DNA of 64,000 nucleotides from Salminus brasiliensis (taxonomy: Eukaryota > Chordata > Actinopteri > Characiformes > Bryconidae): contig NC_132893.1 in the NCBI RefSeq assembly GCF_030463535.1, positions 35,610,844-35,674,843 on the forward strand, read 5' to 3'. The notes beneath the pieces were generated by a model. The model saw only the letters and a list, made by a program, of their open reading frames with translations. It ran no database searches and was not told where the DNA came from. Positions 1 to 11,915 of the stretch are shown piece by piece. The stretch's first letter is position 1, and the number at the start of each line of letters is the position of its first letter. The position numbers and the translations under genes are program-made.

Positions 1-359
1 CAGATGTGTTTTAGTGCAACTAGCGGCTAAACACGCAGCTACCTGTGTTTGTGCAGCTCGTGAAAAATCGATGCTTTTTTATCTCTCATTACCATTAATT
101 TATTTCTATCCTGTTTCTGGAGGTAAGAGCACGATTGTGGCCTTCCTATGAGCCTCAGTACTGCCACAGGCTAGCTGATCTCTGTTCTGCAGGAGAGGGT
201 CTCTCCACGTTTGGTGCAGATGCCTGTGCTGATGTGCTAATGTACTAATGGCTTGCAGTGGGTGCACTTACAGCCCGCCCTGTAAATATGAGGGGATAAT
301 GGTGGAAAATTGTGTGAATGTTCTTGAAGAGGCTTTAGATGGGGTCCTCAATTGCATAC

Positions 360-600
360 ATTGTCTGGGAATGGGCTCAGAAGGGCTCCCACTGCTCCGC
401 AGCCGGAGTCTGAGGGAGCACAATCGGTCGTGCTCTCTCCGGGTGGGTAGATGGCGCTCTCTCTCTCTCCCCTCATCACTCTTAAGCAATGTTGGCCAGC
501 ACAGGCGTGTGGTGGAGCTGGGACCTTCGAGTGTCGGGAGCATGGCTAGGGGGAGCTGTGGGTGGGTGGGTTAAATGGCAGCACCAAATGTCCCAAATTG
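360..600 (-). repeat. fragment of a dispersed fish repeat
   Basis: On the minus strand this contains ctacccacccggagagagca and ccctcagactccggctgcgg, resembling a repeat that I recall as abundant in otophysan genomes. Ends are not clear. The apparent ORF across it is not supported as a gene. Positions 1-359 and 601-917 show nothing I recognise. Confidence 0.4.
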
Positions 601-917
601 GTTCTGCTGTGGCGGAGGTTTTAAGGTTGTATGAGTGAATTCTGAATCTGATGTTGAATATCTGGCAACCTAAGAATTCTCCTTCTCCAATATCTTTTTT
701 ATTCCTGCTGCCTGGAGGCTGCATTTCTGCTCCACCTTAAATGATGCAGAGGTTAGTGCTGGAGGGTGTCTAGGTGCCCGAATGTGTCTGATGTATCATT
801 TAAGGTGGAGCAGGAAAGTTGAGAAGACTTGAGAAGCTTACATTGGCTTTGTCTAATCTCTATATACTGTACGAGACACCAGTACAACTATGGTGATTAC
901 CCACACTGGCATCAATT

Positions 918-1382
918 TACACTGTATGGCCAAAAGTTTGTGGACACCCCTTCTAATGAATGCATTTGGCTACTTTCAGATGCCACTGTTGCTGACACAG
1001 ATGTGCAAATGCACACACACACAAACACAGCTTGTCTAGTCCCTGTGGAGAAGTACTGCCAATAGAATAGGACTCTCTGGAGCAGATAAACATGATGACC
1101 CTATTGGCTCCATGCTGCCTAATAATGCCAGGCGTGGGCTAGAGCATTGAGGAGCTGTGGAGCAGTGGAAGAACTGTGTTCTCTGGAATGATGGTGATGG
1201 AGCTAGGAGTTGGGGATCATCATCCAACATCCTGACCTCACTAACGCTCTAATCAAATCCTCACAGCAATGTTCCTCCAAAGTCTAGTAGAAAGCCTTCT
1301 TTCTTTCACCAAATTACTCCAGCAAGAGCAGAATTACTATTATTAAGAAAAGGTGTCCCAATACTTTTGTCTATATATCGTA
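918..1382 (+). mobile_element. Tc1/mariner-type MITE copy (family M), near full length
   Basis: Left end TACACTGTATGGCCAAAAGT and right end CAATACTTTTGTCTATATAT form the imperfect inverted termini of a non-autonomous element seen at least ten times in the window. A typical copy is 400-500 bp with a central gctagaggggtataaagccc segment, missing here. No coding capacity. 1383-1855 holds nothing I recognise. Confidence 0.75.
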
Positions 1383-1855
1383 GGGTGTTCTTGTCGTCTA
1401 CAGTTTTCATCCTGTGCAGCCGTGGTGTGATGCCGTAATCTGCGTGAGGTTCATATTTGCTGTCAGCTACCTTATATTTGCCTACATTACCCTGCACTTT
1501 CCCACTGAGGGGGCTGTGAAGTGTGTGTGTTCTGGTGTGTTTGGGCCTGTTAGAAAGCTTCACTGTTATCTGGACCCTCCGCTGCTTTATCGTGGTTAAT
1601 GGAAGTGTGTCCAGCTCCCACTAATGGCAGCGGTCGTGACATGCTGACACTGTAAAAGGCTTTCGACCTGCTTTAAAAAGACCTAAGCTGTGACAGAGCT
1701 GTGACTCACTGCAGTATCGCCGCAATCACGGGGGAGACGCTGCACTCTGGTGTTCGGGAGGAAGATCGATGACCACTTATGACCATTTTAACTGCAGTCC
1801 GAGAACAGGACCAGCTGCAGACGCTATTAAAGCCAGTTCAGGAAATGCCTCCCTT

Positions 1856-2625
1856 CTCCACCTCCCAGCTTCACCTCTTTACCTCCATCCTCTCACTTTC
1901 CCCCAACTCCACCTCACTTCAGCTAAACCCCAGCTCCACCTCCCTTACCTCCAGCTCTTCCTCTTCACCCCTCCTGCCCTCACCTGCTTTTTCCACCTCC
2001 TCTTTGCCATCACTTTCTCCCACTGCCCTCACCTCCACCTATTCCCCTCCATCCTCAGCTCCTCCTCACCACCCTCACCTCCACCTTCTCCTCTCTACCC
2101 ACACCTCATTTTTCCACTTTCCAGCTCCACCTTCCCCATATCAACTTCTTCTTCTTTAATTCCTTACCTCCACCTATTCCCCTCCATCCTCAGCTCCTCT
2201 TCACCACGCTGACCTCCACCTTCTCCTCTCTGCCCTCACCTCCTTTTTCCACCCTCCAGCTCCACCTTTGCCTCATCGACTTCTCCTTATTTCATTCCTC
2301 ACCTCCACCTATTCCCCTCCATCCTCAGCTCCTCCTCACCACCCTCACCTCCACCTTCTCCTCTCTGCCCTCACCTCCTTTTTCCACCCTCCAGCTCCAC
2401 CTTTGCCTTATCGACTTCTCCTTCTTTCATTCCTTACCTCCACCTATTCCCCTCCACCCTCAGCTCCTCCTTCTCCTCTCTGCCCTCACCTCCTTTTTCC
2501 ACCTTCCAGCTCCACCTCTGCCTCACCGATCTCACCTCCACCTTCTCACCTCCTCCCATCCACACATACCTCCACCTTCTCACCCCCTCACTTCCTCTCC
2601 ACTGCCTTCCAGCTCAGTCTCTCCT
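1856..2625 (+). repeat. pyrimidine-rich minisatellite, 135-bp unit
   Basis: The landmark cacctattcccctcc recurs at 2036, 2171, 2306 and 2441, an exact 135-bp spacing, with degenerate copies on both sides. The plus strand is nearly all C and T with few G. Because 135 is a multiple of three, long Ser/Pro/Leu frames appear; they are a by-product of composition. Confidence 0.85.
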
Positions 2626-2757
2626 CCTCCAGGAGGAATGGAAGTGTGGATGTTCTCCATGTTCTTAGCGCTGGCTCTCGCTGTGCTGATTTACCAGTTA
2701 CCAGATAAACTGCTGTGTTTATTTGCTGAGCCAAATATCTCCCAGTCACAGTTATTA

Positions 2758-2917
2758 ACAAACAAACAAATAAATAAATAAACAAACAAACAAATAAACA
2801 AACAGCAGAGAAACGCCTTCCCCAGATTCCCCAGACGAGCGGTGAGGTGTTTAACCACCTGCTCAGGAAACAGTGAATATCTGTGGGGACTGAGCAGGAG
2901 ACACACCCCTACTGTCA

Positions 2918-2974
<57 letters not shown>
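2758..2974. repeat. (AAAC/AAAT)n and (GT)n simple repeats
   Basis: An A-rich tetranucleotide run at about 2758-2806 and a GT run of about 27 units at 2921-2974. The 100 bases between them are non-repetitive. Confidence 0.95.
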
Positions 2975-2976
<2 letters not shown>

Positions 2977-3044
2977 CTGCTGGCACTGTTGCTGAGAGTC
3001 TGATGACATTTTCTTTAATAGCTAGGAAACCGTTGAACTCTGGG

Positions 3045-4020
3045 ACCCGTGTTCAGGTGTGTTCAGGTGTGTTTAGGTGTGTGTAAACACACAAGTTTGG
3101 GTCATCTGAACGTAACCTCACCTGAACACTGAACACCTACCCAAACACTGACTCACCCATACCTCACTTAAACGTTGAGTATCACCTGAACACTGAACAC
3201 TAATCTGAACACTGAACTTTCACCTGAACACTGTACACTCACCTGAACACTCACCTGAACACTGAACACTAATCTGAGCACTGAACTTTCACCTGGACAC
3301 TGTACACTCACCTGAACACTCACCTGAACAGTACACAATTATCTGAGCACTGAACCTTCACCTGGGCACTGTGCACTCACCTGAACATTCACCTGAACAC
3401 TGAACACTAATCTGAGCACTGAACTTTCACCTGGACACTGTACACTCACCTGAACACTCACCTGAACAGTACACAATTATCTGAGCACTGAACCTTCACC
3501 TGGGCACTGTGCACTCACCTGAACATTCACCTGAACACTGAACACTAATCTGAGCACTGAACTTTCACCTGGACACTGTACACTCACCTGAACACTCACC
3601 TGAACAGTACACACTTTACTGAGCACTGAACTTTCACCTGGACACTGTACACTCACCTGAACACTCACCTGGACAGTACACACTTTACTGAGCATTGAAC
3701 TTTCACCTGAACACTGGGTCTCATATGACCTCACCTAAACACTGTATACTCCCCTGAATTCTCATTTCAACACTGTACACACCTGAGCACTTACCTGAAC
3801 ATCATATGAACTCACCTGTATGCTGTCTATCATATGAATAAACAGGTGTTCAGGTGTGTGTTTAGATAACTGTTCAGGTGTGTGTTTAGCTGTGTACCCT
3901 TGTGAGTTTTCTGTTCCAGTGAGTTCAGGTGAGTGTTTGCTTTGGTGCATGCTCAGGTAAGGTGCTGCAGTCTTCAGGTGTGTGCTCAGGTGGCTGTGCA
4001 GGTGTGTGTTTGGTTAGTTT
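3045..4020. repeat. CAGGTG-rich degenerate tandem array, first block, with orientation switches
   Basis: A short unit (gttcaggtgtg and relatives) is repeated. It is in plus orientation at 3045-3095, inverted (cacctgaacactg) at about 3115-3830, then plus again at about 3840-4015. Inside the inverted block a higher-order unit of about 120 bp is repeated three times (ctgagcactgaactttcacc). 4021-4418 shows nothing I recognise. Confidence 0.85.
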
Positions 4021-4418
4021 CCTGGTTTTAGGTAGTCGACAGTTCGGCTGGAGTTGTAGTCCTAGTTAAGCTTCTGATGGTGTTCGTGTTCTGGGTTATT
4101 TTGGAGAGGTGTGTGCTGTTCCTGTGTGGGCTTTTCCAACCCCTTCCAGAAGTTGACGCCAAACATCATCATGGTTTTCAACACTGATTTCCACACTTCT
4201 TCTTTTAACACGTTCCACGTCAGCAGGGCTAAATCTGAGCGCTCAGACTGACAGGAGATCCAGATCCAAGACTTTCAGTCGAAGTTTATTTCAGGGTTGG
4301 GTGATGACACTTCACAGCGAAGGTTCTTTGAACCTTTAAAAGGTTCCCACTCATGGATCTCGATATGGTTCTTTATGCTATCAGAATTCTTCAGACTCAT
4401 TTGATGCTCAAACTAGAC

Positions 4419-4511
4419 TACACTACATGTCCAAATGTTTTTGGACACTCCTTCTAATATATGCATTCAGCTACTTTAAGTTGCACCCATTGCTGACACA
4501 GATGTGCAAAT

Positions 4512-4555
<44 letters not shown>

Positions 4556-5012
4556 CTTGTCTAGTCTCTGTAGAGAAGTACTGCCAATAGAATAGGACTC
4601 TCTGGAGCAGATGAAGCTGCCTAATGCCAGGTGTTTGTCCGGTGAGTGTTCAGTGTTCAGGTGATGCCCAACGTTCAAGAGAGAGTCAGAGCTTGTGTAG
4701 GTGTTCAGATGAGTGTTCGGGTGAGGTTACGATCAGTGTTGCATAATACTTTTGGGATTAGAGTTGAGGGATTGGGGGTGATGAGATTGGGTGGTGATCA
4801 TCATCCAACATCCTGATCTCACTAACGCTCTTGACGCCAAATGCAATCAAATCCTCACAGCAATGCTCCTTCTCCAAAATCTAGCAGAAAGTCTTCTTCT
4901 CTGGACAGTAGATACAGTCACTCCAACAAAAGCAGGATCAGCTCTTTTTAATCCTCTTTGATTTCAGAAGAAGCACTGAATGAGCAGGTGTCCCAATACT
5001 TTTGTCAGGTAT
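4419..5012 (+). mobile_element. MITE family M copy interrupted by CAGGTG-type repeat sequence
   Basis: Left terminus TACACTACATGTCCAAATGT and right terminus CAATACTTTTGTCAGG. Between the gaagctgcctaatgccagg segment and the catcatccaacatcctga segment, roughly 4638-4735 carries gtgttcaggtgatg-type sequence like the flanking arrays instead of the usual MITE interior. A CA run lies at 4514-4553. Confidence 0.7.
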
Positions 5013-5199
5013 CAGATGATGGTTTCTCTGAAGCGGGTTCAGGTCTGTAGACTGGGGAGGCTGCAGCGCTTCGTAAATGAGAGTGGAGATATCTGTACGT
5101 CGTTAGCGGCGCTGATAAAGCTAATGTAAACGAGCTGGCGTTAATATGGTTAATGTGTTAACATCTCTACCGCACTGTCGTTCCTTCAGCGCCTCATCT

Positions 5200-5660
5200 G
5201 CCATCTACTGATGCAAGGCATAATTCTGCTGCTGTCTTTCCCTCGGGGGAATCTTCCGCCTGAATCTTAAGTGACTTCCCAATTATCGATTAATTGAGCA
5301 TGTTCTTCCGTAACTCCGCTCGCGACAAATATGCATAAACACCACTTCTGACACCCATAACGTCCCTGCTGAAGCTATACGTCCAGGCGCGTGATTTCTT
5401 CCTCTCTTGAGAAGCGAACAGACGTGGCTCTTCTCCTTCAAACCACTGATGAAATTATCCTCATCATTCAGACGGAATTGTATCCCGTATGGCCGCGGGT
5501 CTGAATCAGATGGAGCAGAGAGATGCTTTAATTTCATTATAATCAAAGCTACAAATTGCTGCTGCACTTAAGCCGTGAACCTTGATTGTATTAGCATATC
5601 AAACTAGCGGGAAGAGACACAAGCGCTTCTTTCCAAGGACGAATTCCCGCCTTCCTTCAG
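5200..5660. promoter_or_regulatory. candidate conserved non-coding element
   Basis: A complex, non-repetitive island between repeat-rich blocks, with homeodomain-like and octamer-like words (cgattaattgagc, aatatgcataaac, tttcattataatc). No splice-bounded coding frame is visible. Purely a composition-based suspicion. 5013-5199 and 5661-5814 show nothing I recognise. Confidence 0.25.
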
Positions 5661-5814
5661 CGAATCAGCGAGGCCCAAATTCTGCCTCAGCCCCACACTG
5701 ACCGCAGCTCTGCTTCTCTGACCGCGCTCTGGTCACTGGGCCATTCTGATCAGATATTACCCAACACCAAACCCGGACAGTGAGGCTGAGCTGCAGCCGT
5801 GTGTTCAGCTTGTC

Positions 5815-6905
5815 TGTGTTCAGGTGATTCAGCTTAGAGGTGTGATTTCAGGTCAGTGGTCAGCGTGGAAAGGTTTGAGATATGCATGTTCAGGTGTGTA
5901 TTTAGGCGGATGCTCAGGTGTGTGCTCAGGTGTGTGTTCAGGTGGGTTGTAGGTGTTTGTTTGGGTGAGTGCTGCATTATACAATGTGGGGTGTTCAGGT
6001 GAGCTGTGTCAGTTCACAGGTATGTTTAAAAGTGCTGAGTTCCATCTTCAGGTGTGTGTTCAGGTGAGTTTCAGGTATATTCAAGGAAGTGTTGAGATAT
6101 GTATGAGGTGATTTTCAGGTGTGCTCAGGTTCAGCTGTGTGCTCAGGTGAGTTTAGATAAGTGTTTAAGGTGTTAAGTTATAGTTTCAGGTGAGTTGTAG
6201 GTATATAATTAGGTGAGTTGTAGGTGTATTCAGGTAAATTTCCAGGTGTGTTCAGGTGCTGAGTGCGGAGTTATAGTTTCAGGTGAGTTTTCAGGTATAT
6301 AATTAGGTGAGTTGTAGGTGTATTCAGGTAAATTTCCAGGTGTGTTCAGGTGGGTTTTAGGTGTTTGTTTGGGTTTGAGTGCTGCATTATACAATGCGGG
6401 GTGTTCAGGTAAGCTTTCATATGCCAGTTTACAGGTGTGTTGAAAGGTGCTGAGTTATAGTGTCAGGTGTCTTTAGGTGAGAACTGAACTGTGTGCTTAA
6501 ATAAGTGTTTAAAGTGTTGAGTTATATTTTCAGGTGTGTTCAGGTGAATTCTCAGGTGTTTTTATGTGAGCTTTCAAGGTGTTTTTCACAGGTGTGTTTA
6601 AAAGTGCTGAGTGCTATCTTCAGGTGAGTACTTTACTATATGCTCAGGTAAGTTCAAGTGTGTGTTTAGGAGTGTTGAGTCATAGTTTCAGGTGCATTTT
6701 AGGTGTGTTCAGGTGAGCTTTCAGGTGCATACAATGGCCAGTTCACAGGTATGTTTAATGGTGCTGAGTTCTATCTTCAGGTGTGTTTTCAGGTGTGTGT
6801 TCAGGTGAGTTTCAGGTATATTCAGATGAGTACTGAACTGTGTGCTCAGGTGAGTTCAAATGAGTGTTTAGGTGTTTTGAGTTATAGTTTCATGTGCATT
6901 TTTGT
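5815..6905 (+). repeat. CAGGTG-rich degenerate tandem array, second block
   Basis: About 1.1 kb of loosely repeated ttcaggtgtgt, ttcaggtgagtt and tgagttatagtttcaggt, all in plus orientation. One stretch, ttataGTTTCAGGTGAGTTgt to gtgtattcaggtaaatttcc, occurs twice about 95 bp apart (near 6180 and 6273). Confidence 0.85.
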
Positions 6906-6919
6906 TCAAAAGTGCTAAG

Positions 6920-7462
6920 CTACTGTTTCTTCTGAAATCAAGGGTATTAAAGAGTTTCTACTGCTTCTGTTGTAGTAACTGTCTCTTCTGTCCAGAGAAG
7001 AAGACTCTTTACTAGATTTTGCATTGGAGGAGGAGCATTGCTGTGAGGATTTGATTGCATTTAGCAGCAAGAGCGTTAGTGAGGTCAGGTCTTGTTGGAT
7101 GCACTGTGTTTTTTTTTATGTGTGATTTTCGATAGAACCATGTTGCCGTACAGCGAGTGTTTGTACGCAGCTCGGATCTCTGTAGCACAGTTTGAGCTGC
7201 TTTTGGAGGTTGTATACGGTTCTTCATGGGTTCCTTTGTAAAGCTAGTGGTTCTATATAGAACCATTTGGATGCTTGAATGGTTATTTGCATGGTTAAAA
7301 GTTCTTGGCATTGGAGGAAATGCTTTTGTAGACTGTTCTGCTACACTATATGTCCAGACATGAACCTGTCGGCTCTACGTGGAGCAGTGGAAGAACTGTG
7401 TTCTCTGGAATGATGGTGGTGGAGCTCCATCCAGAACTTTTAGGATGGGTTGGCTCATTGTG
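6920..7462. mobile_element. composite element: MITE half plus GGTTCT-type core, truncated
   Basis: Starts with the family M right-end sequence in inverse orientation (tgtttcttctgaaatcaagg), reaches gttagtgaggtcaggtcttg, then enters a 250-bp core (gatagaaccatgttg to gaaatgcttttgtagactg), followed by ctacactatatgtcc and a short MITE piece to about 7452. The same junctions occur at 8429-9315, so the composite moved or duplicated as a unit. 7463-7784 shows nothing I recognise. Confidence 0.65.
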
Positions 7463-7784
7463 ACTCATTTGTAACCCCATCTGGTCATTATTGTTTCCAG
7501 GTGTTTCTTGTCTGTAGTGTATGCTGTACGTTTAGGCCTTTGGTTGGTCTGTCTCTATTCTGCAGTGAGTTCCTCAGATGATAATCAGGATAACAGATCT
7601 GGCCGCTGATGTCCTGCTCTTTGGGCTGTGTTGTGTACAGGTGGGTTTCCTGCTGTGAACCGTGACTGTAGAAGCATTTCCAACGAGCAGGGAAAGACAC
7701 GACTGATTTTCCCAAGGATTTCCAGGCAATTCCCGCCTGTCGGCCACCAGGTGGATAAACTAAGATCTAAGTCTAAATTCTGTT

Positions 7785-8060
7785 GAAGCAGGTGAGCCGC
7801 AACAGCGATGCCCTGTTTGAGCCACAGCCGCTCAGTTCATCAGCAGCTGATTGACGCAGCCTGCTGTGAGGGGGAGATTATTGCGTTTAAAGTCACTGTA
7901 AGTCAATGGCTTTTGATATGATGGATTGAAAGAGCGGGGCTGAGCGCGACACCGCTGCTATTGCAGCGCGAAGTAGGGCACATTACCATAATTCAATTTA
8001 CACTCAGCGTATGCGCTGGTAGGCTGACAGATTTTTACAATGAGGCCAACATGCTCGGCG
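7785..8060. promoter_or_regulatory. candidate conserved non-coding element
   Basis: Non-repetitive island with balanced composition (cagctgattgacgcagcctg, ccataattcaatttacactc). No coding frame or splice pattern recognised. 8061-8428 is likewise unremarkable. Low-confidence suggestion only. Confidence 0.2.
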
Positions 8061-8428
8061 ATTCTCTGCCCGTGTGTCTACACCTTCGGCTTTCTCAATC
8101 TGATTCCATCCGTTAACCTCGTAAATCTCTAAAACACCTTCACCCGTCCATTCTCCTTTCTGTGTCTTTGTTACCCCGCTCTTTTACAAAGGGACAGGTT
8201 TTGCACGTCCTTGTCGAACCTCGTGGCGGTGTCCAGTGATCTCTAATAGACTTTCTGACACTGTATGACTCACTGTTATCTAGAACGTGGGCTGAAGTTC
8301 AGATGTCAGGCTTCAAGATTCTGCTACCACTTTCAGCTGTTCTCCATGTTTATAGATGAGCAAGTCATCCAGACTCAGAAACCTCCATATCAAGCCTAAC
8401 ATTTTGCTTCTGCTCCATTCATTTCATA

Positions 8429-9315
8429 TACACTATTCGGACAAAAGTATTGGGACACCTGCTCATTCACTGTTTCTTCTAAAATCAAGGGTATTAAAGA
8501 GTTGATCCTGCTTCTGTTGGAGTAACTGTCTCTACTGTCCAGAGAAGACTTTCTACTAGATCCTGGACGAGCATTGCTGTGAGGATTTGATTGCATTTAG
8601 TGCCAAGAGCGTTAGTGAGGTCAGGTCTTGTTGGATGCGCTGTGTTTTTTGTGTGTGTGTGTGTGATTTTAGATAGAACCACGTTGTCATACAGCGAGTG
8701 TTTGTATGTAGCTTGGATCTCTGTAGCACAGTTTTAGCTGCTTTTGGAGGTTCTTTTTTGTATACGGTTCTTAATGGGTTCCTTTGTAAAACTAGTGGTT
8801 CTATATAGAACCATGACAACCATCCAAGAACCATTTGGATGGTTGAATGGTTATTTGCATGGTTTAAAGGGTTCTTGGCCTTGGAGGAAATGCTTTTGTA
8901 AACTGTTCTGCTACACTATATGTCCAAACATGAACCTGTCGGCACCATGCTGTCTAATGCCAGGCGTGGGCTAGAGGGGTATAAAGCCCCCCAGCATTGA
9001 GCTGTGGAGCAGTGGAGGAACTGTGTTCTCTGGAATGATGGTGGAGGAGCTCCATCCAGTACTTTTGGGATGAGTTGGGGGTGATGAGGTGGGGTGCTGA
9101 TCATCATCCAACATCCTGACCTCACTAATGCTCATGTTGCTGAATGCAATCAAATCCTCACAGCAATGCTCCTCCAAAATCTAGTAGAAAGTCTTTTTCT
9201 CTGGACAGTAGAGACAGTTACTCCAACAGAAGCAGGATCAGCTCTTTTAATACTCTTGATTTTGGAATAAACAGTGAATGAGCAGGTGTCCCAATACTTT
9301 TGTCAATATGGTGTA
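8429..9315. mobile_element. foldback element: two inverted MITE M arms around a core
   Basis: Both ends are the same MITE terminus in opposite orientation: left arm 8429-8625 (CACTATTCGGACAAAAGTAT onward) and right arm 9115-9315 (ending CAATACTTTTGTCAATATGG). The arms are about 200 bp and largely complementary. The core repeats the gatagaaccacgttg unit also found at about 7130. Confidence 0.8.
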
Positions 9316-9828
9316 CATTAGCCTCAAAGCTCCAGTGCAAAACTAAAGATGTTCCAAGCTTGTCTCAGCTGATCTGTTACATTTATGAGGAAGAGGAAAA
9401 TTAGATTTGTATCCTAACTGTGGCTTTAGGGAGGGACAGGATCCATCCGCCTTCGTCCACAAGTCTCTGTCAGGAGCGATTCACCGCTTCATCAGTTACA
9501 GCGCCGCCGCTGTCATGTGCCGCTCGATGAAGTCGTCAGTTCGGTTCACTGTCAGCACTCCACCCACCCAGCCACATGCAGTAAAGCCCCCAGCAGATCA
9601 TACTGACACACACACACACACAGAGTGAAGCTTTGTCGCCCCAAACCACATTAAACACTTTAAACACATTAAATATATTACTGCAATATCAGTTCCTACA
9701 GATTCAGCTCCCTGCCTCCATTATCTGCAGAAAAATATCCATACAAATATACTTTTGTTTATGTTTTTGATTTGCCTTTATAGATTATTGTTTTAATACT
9801 TATGTTGTATTAAACATTGTTATATAAA

Positions 9829-9870
<42 letters not shown>

Positions 9871-11087
9871 TATTTGTTATTTTTAGTACTATTAATTGTA
9901 TACAGTTCTTCATGGGATTTTTTCTGAAAGTCTGCAGACTTTTATTATATATTTTATATATTTCCTATTATCAGTATTAACAGTAAGCAAAAACAGAAAA
10001 TTGATACACAGATGATATCACTGATGATCTATGATCATCCTGTCTCCACCCATACAGTTTGTGTACTTTGTGCCACTGCAGAAAACCAGTGTTGTGTAGA
10101 ATATGTGCAAGGTGTCTGCTTTAGATGGTTGCTATGTGGTTGCTATGGTTCCAGGTAATTTCTGTGTGGTCGCCTTGATATTCCAGGTGGTTGCAATAGT
10201 AACTCGGTGGTTATTTATTAAGCCAGTACTAATTAGTAGAAATTGTCTGTAAAGTAATATTTCAGATTATTCAGAAGTCTGATCTGATCACACTAATCAC
10301 TCTCTCTCCACCAGTTAAAACGATCCAGACATTAGGATTAAAGAGATCTGGGCCATGAGTATTCCCAGTAACATTCCCATTAACATTAAAACCCAGCCCA
10401 GTAAATTAGGAATATATAAATTAGTAACTGTAATAAAAAGATTTTTTATGTGCCGGCATAATATCTATAGAAAAGCACTGACCAATAGAACAGGGGTCAG
10501 CTAAGGTCAGCGGACCAAATAGACATGACCATGGACAAACTTTCATATATTTATTCCCTTGATTCCAGAAGATATGCTGTGATAGCAGGTGTCCTCAAAC
10601 TTTTGGACATGTTGTGTATGAGAGAATTACAGAGAACTGGTTTGGATCGCTCTCCATCGACACATCTCTGCCTCACCTCCCATGTGTTTTCTTATTCTCC
10701 ACTAAAGCACATTGATTTCAGGAGCTGGTGAGAAATATGTTATTCCATTTATCTTTCATTTTCACACCTCTGAATACATTTCACACCTCAATTTGTAAAC
10801 TGGCTCCGAGAAAATTGGAGTCAAGTTCAGGCCGACAACAGAGCAGAACCTGCTGCTGGAATATCTGCATAGAAACCTTAACCAATTAACCACCGCCTGC
10901 TTTATATAACCTTAAAGAGCCGTATTCTACATCCTCGTGTTAATTTCTGCTTCTGAAGTGCACTTCGGCGTTTAGATGGGTTTATGAACCAAAAGCAGCT
11001 GTAATTTATCTGTACATGAGCGTTTCCGACCTCTCGTTATCCCTTAGATCAACTTACTGCTGTTACGTATATATTATAAATCTTCTA
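9316..11087. other. no gene recognised; (ATT)n run
   Basis: AT-rich DNA with an ATT run at about 9829-9872 and a degenerate gttgctatgtggttgctatgg block near 10130. A badly decayed MITE M fragment may lie at 10440-10612 (cctcaaacttttggacatgt). Open frames here are short and unsupported. Confidence 0.5.
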
Positions 11088-11846
11088 CAGTTGTCCACAA
11101 ACTTTGGGCACCCTTGTCCAAATGACACATTTTGCACCCCTTGACCAAATCCCAGATCAATTCTTCTGATTCTTCAAACCTTGTAATAAGACTGATCAAC
11201 CAAGCAGCTGTCTAAAGTAATCAATGCTCAGGAAGCAGGGGAAGACTGTAGGAGACAGCCAAGCATTTCCTGCTTGTGGCTTCTACCGGAAATTGTAGCT
11301 CAGGGGAACTGTGGAAGCCAAGCAGTTGTCCAAGTTCTTGGAGAACTGCTCATATCATATGCTGGTAAGAAAGGCAAACCAACCCCCTCACATAAAGCCA
11401 AGAAACTGCATGAAAGCTTAGCTGAGTCAAGAGGGTTCTGCACTGTTCCACTGTACTGCACTGCTTGCACAAACATAATGTCCATGTAAGAGTCATAAGA
11501 GGAAAACCTGAACTGTGGCCTCGACATTTGAAGTGCTACAGGACATCCTGAGAAGCCAGGTGGGTTTTGGAAAGTGTGCTTTGGACGGATGAAGTCAAAA
11601 TAGAACTCGTTGGATGGACACAATCAACATTTATTGGGAACTGCATTTCATGAGAAGAACACCTTGCCAACTGTGAAGCTTGAGGTGGATGTATCATGCT
11701 TTGGGATTGTGCTGCAGCCAGGGGTATTGGCAACATTGCGCAGGTGGAGGGAAGAATGGATTCCACTCTTGGGTTGGCCCTCACCGTACTGTGATGTGAA
11801 CATCATGGAAAACCTGTGGATAGACCTTAAGCAAGCTGTGCAATAA
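11088..11846 (+). pseudogene. decayed Tc1/mariner-like transposase
   Basis: Reads as a broken Tc1-type element. The frame KENTLPTVKLEVDVSCFGIV corresponds to the family's KNTLPTVKHGGG-type segment, and MENLWIDLKQAV to the conserved NPIENLW-type stretch near the C-terminus. Stops and indels separate the pieces, so it cannot encode an active enzyme. A relic terminus (gttgtccacaaactttggg) marks the left end. Confidence 0.75.
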
Positions 11847-11915
11847 GACGACCCAGCAACTGAAGGTTAAATGTCCAGCGTTTACGTTGAATGATTGTAT
11901 TTCACACATTCTTTC

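Noticed and set aside
1769..2708. Ser/Pro/Leu-rich frames of 126-147 codons
   Set aside because: Products of a pyrimidine-rich 135-bp tandem repeat; no homology, no splice context.
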